Shown: piece after piece, positions 62,403 through 64,000 of the stretch
Numbering within the stretch: position 1 is the first letter of the stretch
How the letters are laid out: every line of letters begins with the position of its first letter
NCBI RefSeq assembly: GCF_028553885.1
Contig: NZ_CP067169.1
Coordinates: 744,001 to 808,000, forward strand
Length of the DNA stretch: 64,000 nucleotides
Direction of reading: 5' to 3'
From: Paracoccus aestuarii
GTDB taxonomy: Bacteria > Pseudomonadota > Alphaproteobacteria > Rhodobacterales > Rhodobacteraceae
Made by a program: the position numbers and the translations under genes
The notes under the pieces: model-generated
Seen by the model: the letters and a program-made list of their open reading frames with translations, nothing else
The model's database searches: none
What the model was told of the DNA's origin: nothing

Positions 62403-63352
62403 GGGCTTTGGCCCATGCGGTCGCGGTGCTGGCGGCGGTGGCGCTGGCGGTCTTCGGGCTGATGCGCGCATCCCCCGTCGATCCGGTCGCGGCCTATCTG
62501 GGCCCGGCGATGGCGCAGGCCAGTCCCGAACAGATGGCCCGCATCGCCGAAAGCTGGGGGCTGGACCGGCCCGCGCCGGAACGGTTCGCGCGATGGGCGG
62601 GGCAGGTGCTGCGGGGCGATCTGGGCTGGTCCACGACCTATGCCGCCCCGGTGGGGCAGGTTCTGGGCGAAAGGCTGGGGGCATCGGCGCTGCTGGCGGG
62701 GCTGGCCTGGGCGCTGTCGGGGGTGCTGGGCTTTGCGCTCGGGCTGGTGGCGGCGATGGCGCGGGACCGCTGGCCGGACCGGGTGATCCGGCTGTGGTGC
62801 TATGTGCTGGCGGCGACGCCGACCTTCTGGCTGGGCATGGTGATGATCGCGCTCTTCGCGGTGGGCCTGGGCTGGGCGCCGGTCTGTTGCGCGGGGCCGA
62901 TCGGGGTGCCGTCGGATCAGGCGGGCCTGGCCGACCGGCTGCGGCACCTGGCGCTGCCTTTGACGGCGCTGACGCTGTTCGGCGTGGCCCAGATCGCGCT
63001 GCATACCCGCATCAAGGCCATCGAGATCCTGCAATCCGACCCCGTGACCCTGGCGCGCCTGCAGGGCGCGGGGCCGGGCGATATCCTGTGGCGCCATGTG
63101 GCCCGCAACGCCGCCCTGCCGGGGGTGACCGTGCTGTTCGCATCCCTGGGCGAGATCATCGGCGGGGCGATCCTGGCCGAACAGGTCTTTGCCTGGCCCG
63201 GCCTCGGCCGCGCCACGATCGAGGCCGGGATGCGCGGCGACGTGGCCCTGCTGCTGGCCATCGCGATGCTGACGGCGGTGGTGGTGGTCGCCGCAAACCT
63301 GGCCGCCGACCGGCTGGCCCCGGCGCTGGACCCGCGTCAGAGGGCGCGATGA
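62399..63352 (+). CDS. nikB: Nickel ABC transporter permease NikB
   Basis: A 317-residue DppB/NikB-type permease. After one N-terminal helix (VAVLAAVALAVFGLM) and a periplasmic stretch with SWGLDRPAPERFARWAGQVLRGDLG come five more helices. The coupling loop is ILQSDPVTLARLQGAGPGDILWRHVARNAALPG. Start and stop overlap nikA and nikC respectively by four bases. It forms the membrane channel with NikC. Confidence 0.9.
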   Translation: MRALAHAVAVLAAVALAVFGLMRASPVDPVAAYLGPAMAQASPEQMARIAESWGLDRPAPERFARWAGQVLRGDLGWSTTYAAPVGQVLGERLGASALLAGLAWALSGVLGFALGLVAAMARDRWPDRVIRLWCYVLAATPTFWLGMVMIALFAVGLGWAPVCCAGPIGVPSDQAGLADRLRHLALPLTALTLFGVAQIALHTRIKAIEILQSDPVTLARLQGAGPGDILWRHVARNAALPGVTVLFASLGEIIGGAILAEQVFAWPGLGRATIEAGMRGDVALLLAIAMLTAVVVVAANLAADRLAPALDPRQRAR

Positions 63353-64000
63353 CCCCGCGTCTGGCCCTGACATCGGCCGTCGCGGCGGCGGTCCTGCTGG
63401 CTTTGCCGCTGGCCGCGCTGATGCTGGGCGATCTGGGGATCCGGGCGGATTTCGGGGCGCGCAACCTGGGGCCGGGGCCCTCCCATCCGCTCGGGACCGA
63501 TCCGATGGGGCGGGATCTGGCGGCGCGGGTGGTCCATGGGCTGGTCCTCAGCCTGCAGATCGGGCTGATCGCGGGGGCGCTGTCCACGGCGCTGGCGGTG
63601 GCGGTCGCGGTGACCTCCAGCCTGGGGCGGGCGGCGGATGCGGTCATGGGGTTTCTGACCGACGTGATGCTGGCCTTGCCGCATCTGATGCTGCTGATCC
63701 TGATCAGCTTTGCGCTTGGCGGCGGGACGGGGGCGGTGATCACCGCCATCGCGCTGTCCCATTGGCCGCGCCTGGCCCGGCTGCTGCGGGCCGAGATCCG
63801 CCAGCTGCAGGCCGCCCCCTATGTCGAGGCGTCGCGCGCCTTCGGCCGGTCGCGCCTGTTTATCGCGCGCCACCACCTGCTGCCGCATCTGGTCCCGCAG
63901 GCGCTGACCGGATTCGTGCTGATGTTTCCCCATGCGATCCTGCACGAGGCCGGGCTGACCTTTCTGGGCTTCGGGCTGGATCCGACCCAGCCCGCCATCG
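63349..64000 (+). CDS. nikC: Nickel ABC transporter permease NikC, 3' end beyond window
   Basis: The frame from the ATG at 63349 stays open to the window end (217 codons). It is a DppC/NikC-type permease: signature HPLGTDPMGRDLAARVVHGL near residue 45, membrane helices around 10-25 and 65-90, and the EAA-type loop YVEASRAFGRSRLFIARHHL LPHLVPQ with FLGFGLDPTQP at the visible end. It overlaps the nikB stop by four bases. nikD and nikE ATPases are expected beyond the edge. Confidence 0.88.
   Translation, partial: MTPRLALTSAVAAAVLLALPLAALMLGDLGIRADFGARNLGPGPSHPLGTDPMGRDLAARVVHGLVLSLQIGLIAGALSTALAVAVAVTSSLGRAADAVMGFLTDVMLALPHLMLLILISFALGGGTGAVITAIALSHWPRLARLLRAEIRQLQAAPYVEASRAFGRSRLFIARHHLLPHLVPQALTGFVLMFPHAILHEAGLTFLGFGLDPTQPAI

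Overview
The window is GC-rich chromosomal DNA of an alphaproteobacterium. The gene content points to the Rhodobacterales, most likely a Paracoccus-like genome: an L-malyl-CoA/beta-methylmalyl-CoA lyase, a CobS-type cobaltochelatase subunit, a membrane protein of the kind annotated as 'component of SufBCD complex', a TIGR02300 acidic protein, an imuA-imuB-dnaE2 cassette under a GTTC-N7-GTTC LexA box, and long PstC/PstA permeases. The genus is inferred from gene content, not from a marker gene.

Layout. (1) 1-4.6 kb is an accessory, decayed region: a partial SDR gene diverging from a TetR regulator, an Atu4866-family gene cut by an insertion, an IS481-like element without its 3' end, an IS3/IS407-group element with an A_AAA_AAG frameshift site, a 90-bp tail of a second IS481 copy, and a broken tyrosine-integrase gene beside tRNA-Ala(GGC). 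The tRNA looks like the edge of an old genomic island. (2) 4.7-19.8 kb is core housekeeping: zinc-ribbon protein, YgjP-type metallopeptidase, GntR regulator, intradiol dioxygenase-like protein, SYLF lipoprotein, hemB, mfd, pabB with a pabC-like lyase, pheT and tRNA-Val(TAC). (3) 19.9-25.9 kb is the phosphate cluster pstSCAB-phoU-phoB, with a Pho box before pstS and a strong hairpin between pstS and pstC. phoR is not present. (4) 25.9-31.3 kb is the SOS mutasome imuA-imuB-dnaE2. (5) 31.4-36.2 kb is a DabA/DabB inorganic-carbon uptake pair with a divergent LysR gene. (6) 36.2-47.5 kb holds mcl1, D-amino-acid transaminase, a class V aminotransferase plus GNAT pair, a puu-like gamma-glutamyl amine cluster, TerB-like, DUF1330, PhzF, PPK2, a small Asn/Pro-rich secreted protein and cobC. 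(7) 47.7-50.3 kb is a tightly overlapping operon of ybjN, proC, csaA and a 2-hydroxyacid dehydrogenase, preceded by a structured leader. (8) 50.4-51.8 kb is an M4 protealysin-like protease with its emfourin inhibitor. (9) 51.9-56.1 kb is ugpBAEC for glycerol-3-phosphate, with a second Pho box. (10) 56.1-59.3 kb is a DUF808 membrane protein, a fasciclin protein and an ECF sigma/anti-sigma pair. (11) 59.4-64 kb is cobS, then nikR divergent from nikABC across a near-consensus NikR operator; nikC runs off the end.

Several systems form a phosphate theme. PhoB would control both pst and ugp, and ppk2 may carry a weak third site. Three regulatory circuits (PhoB, LexA, NikR) can be read directly from operator sequences.

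No fully novel multi-gene system could be proved by reading alone. The best candidates for follow-up are the structured leader before ybjN, the 5'-UTR hairpin before the fasciclin gene, the protealysin-emfourin pair, the sigma/anti-sigma/fasciclin neighbourhood, and a three-repeat secreted protein at 15.4-16.6 kb.
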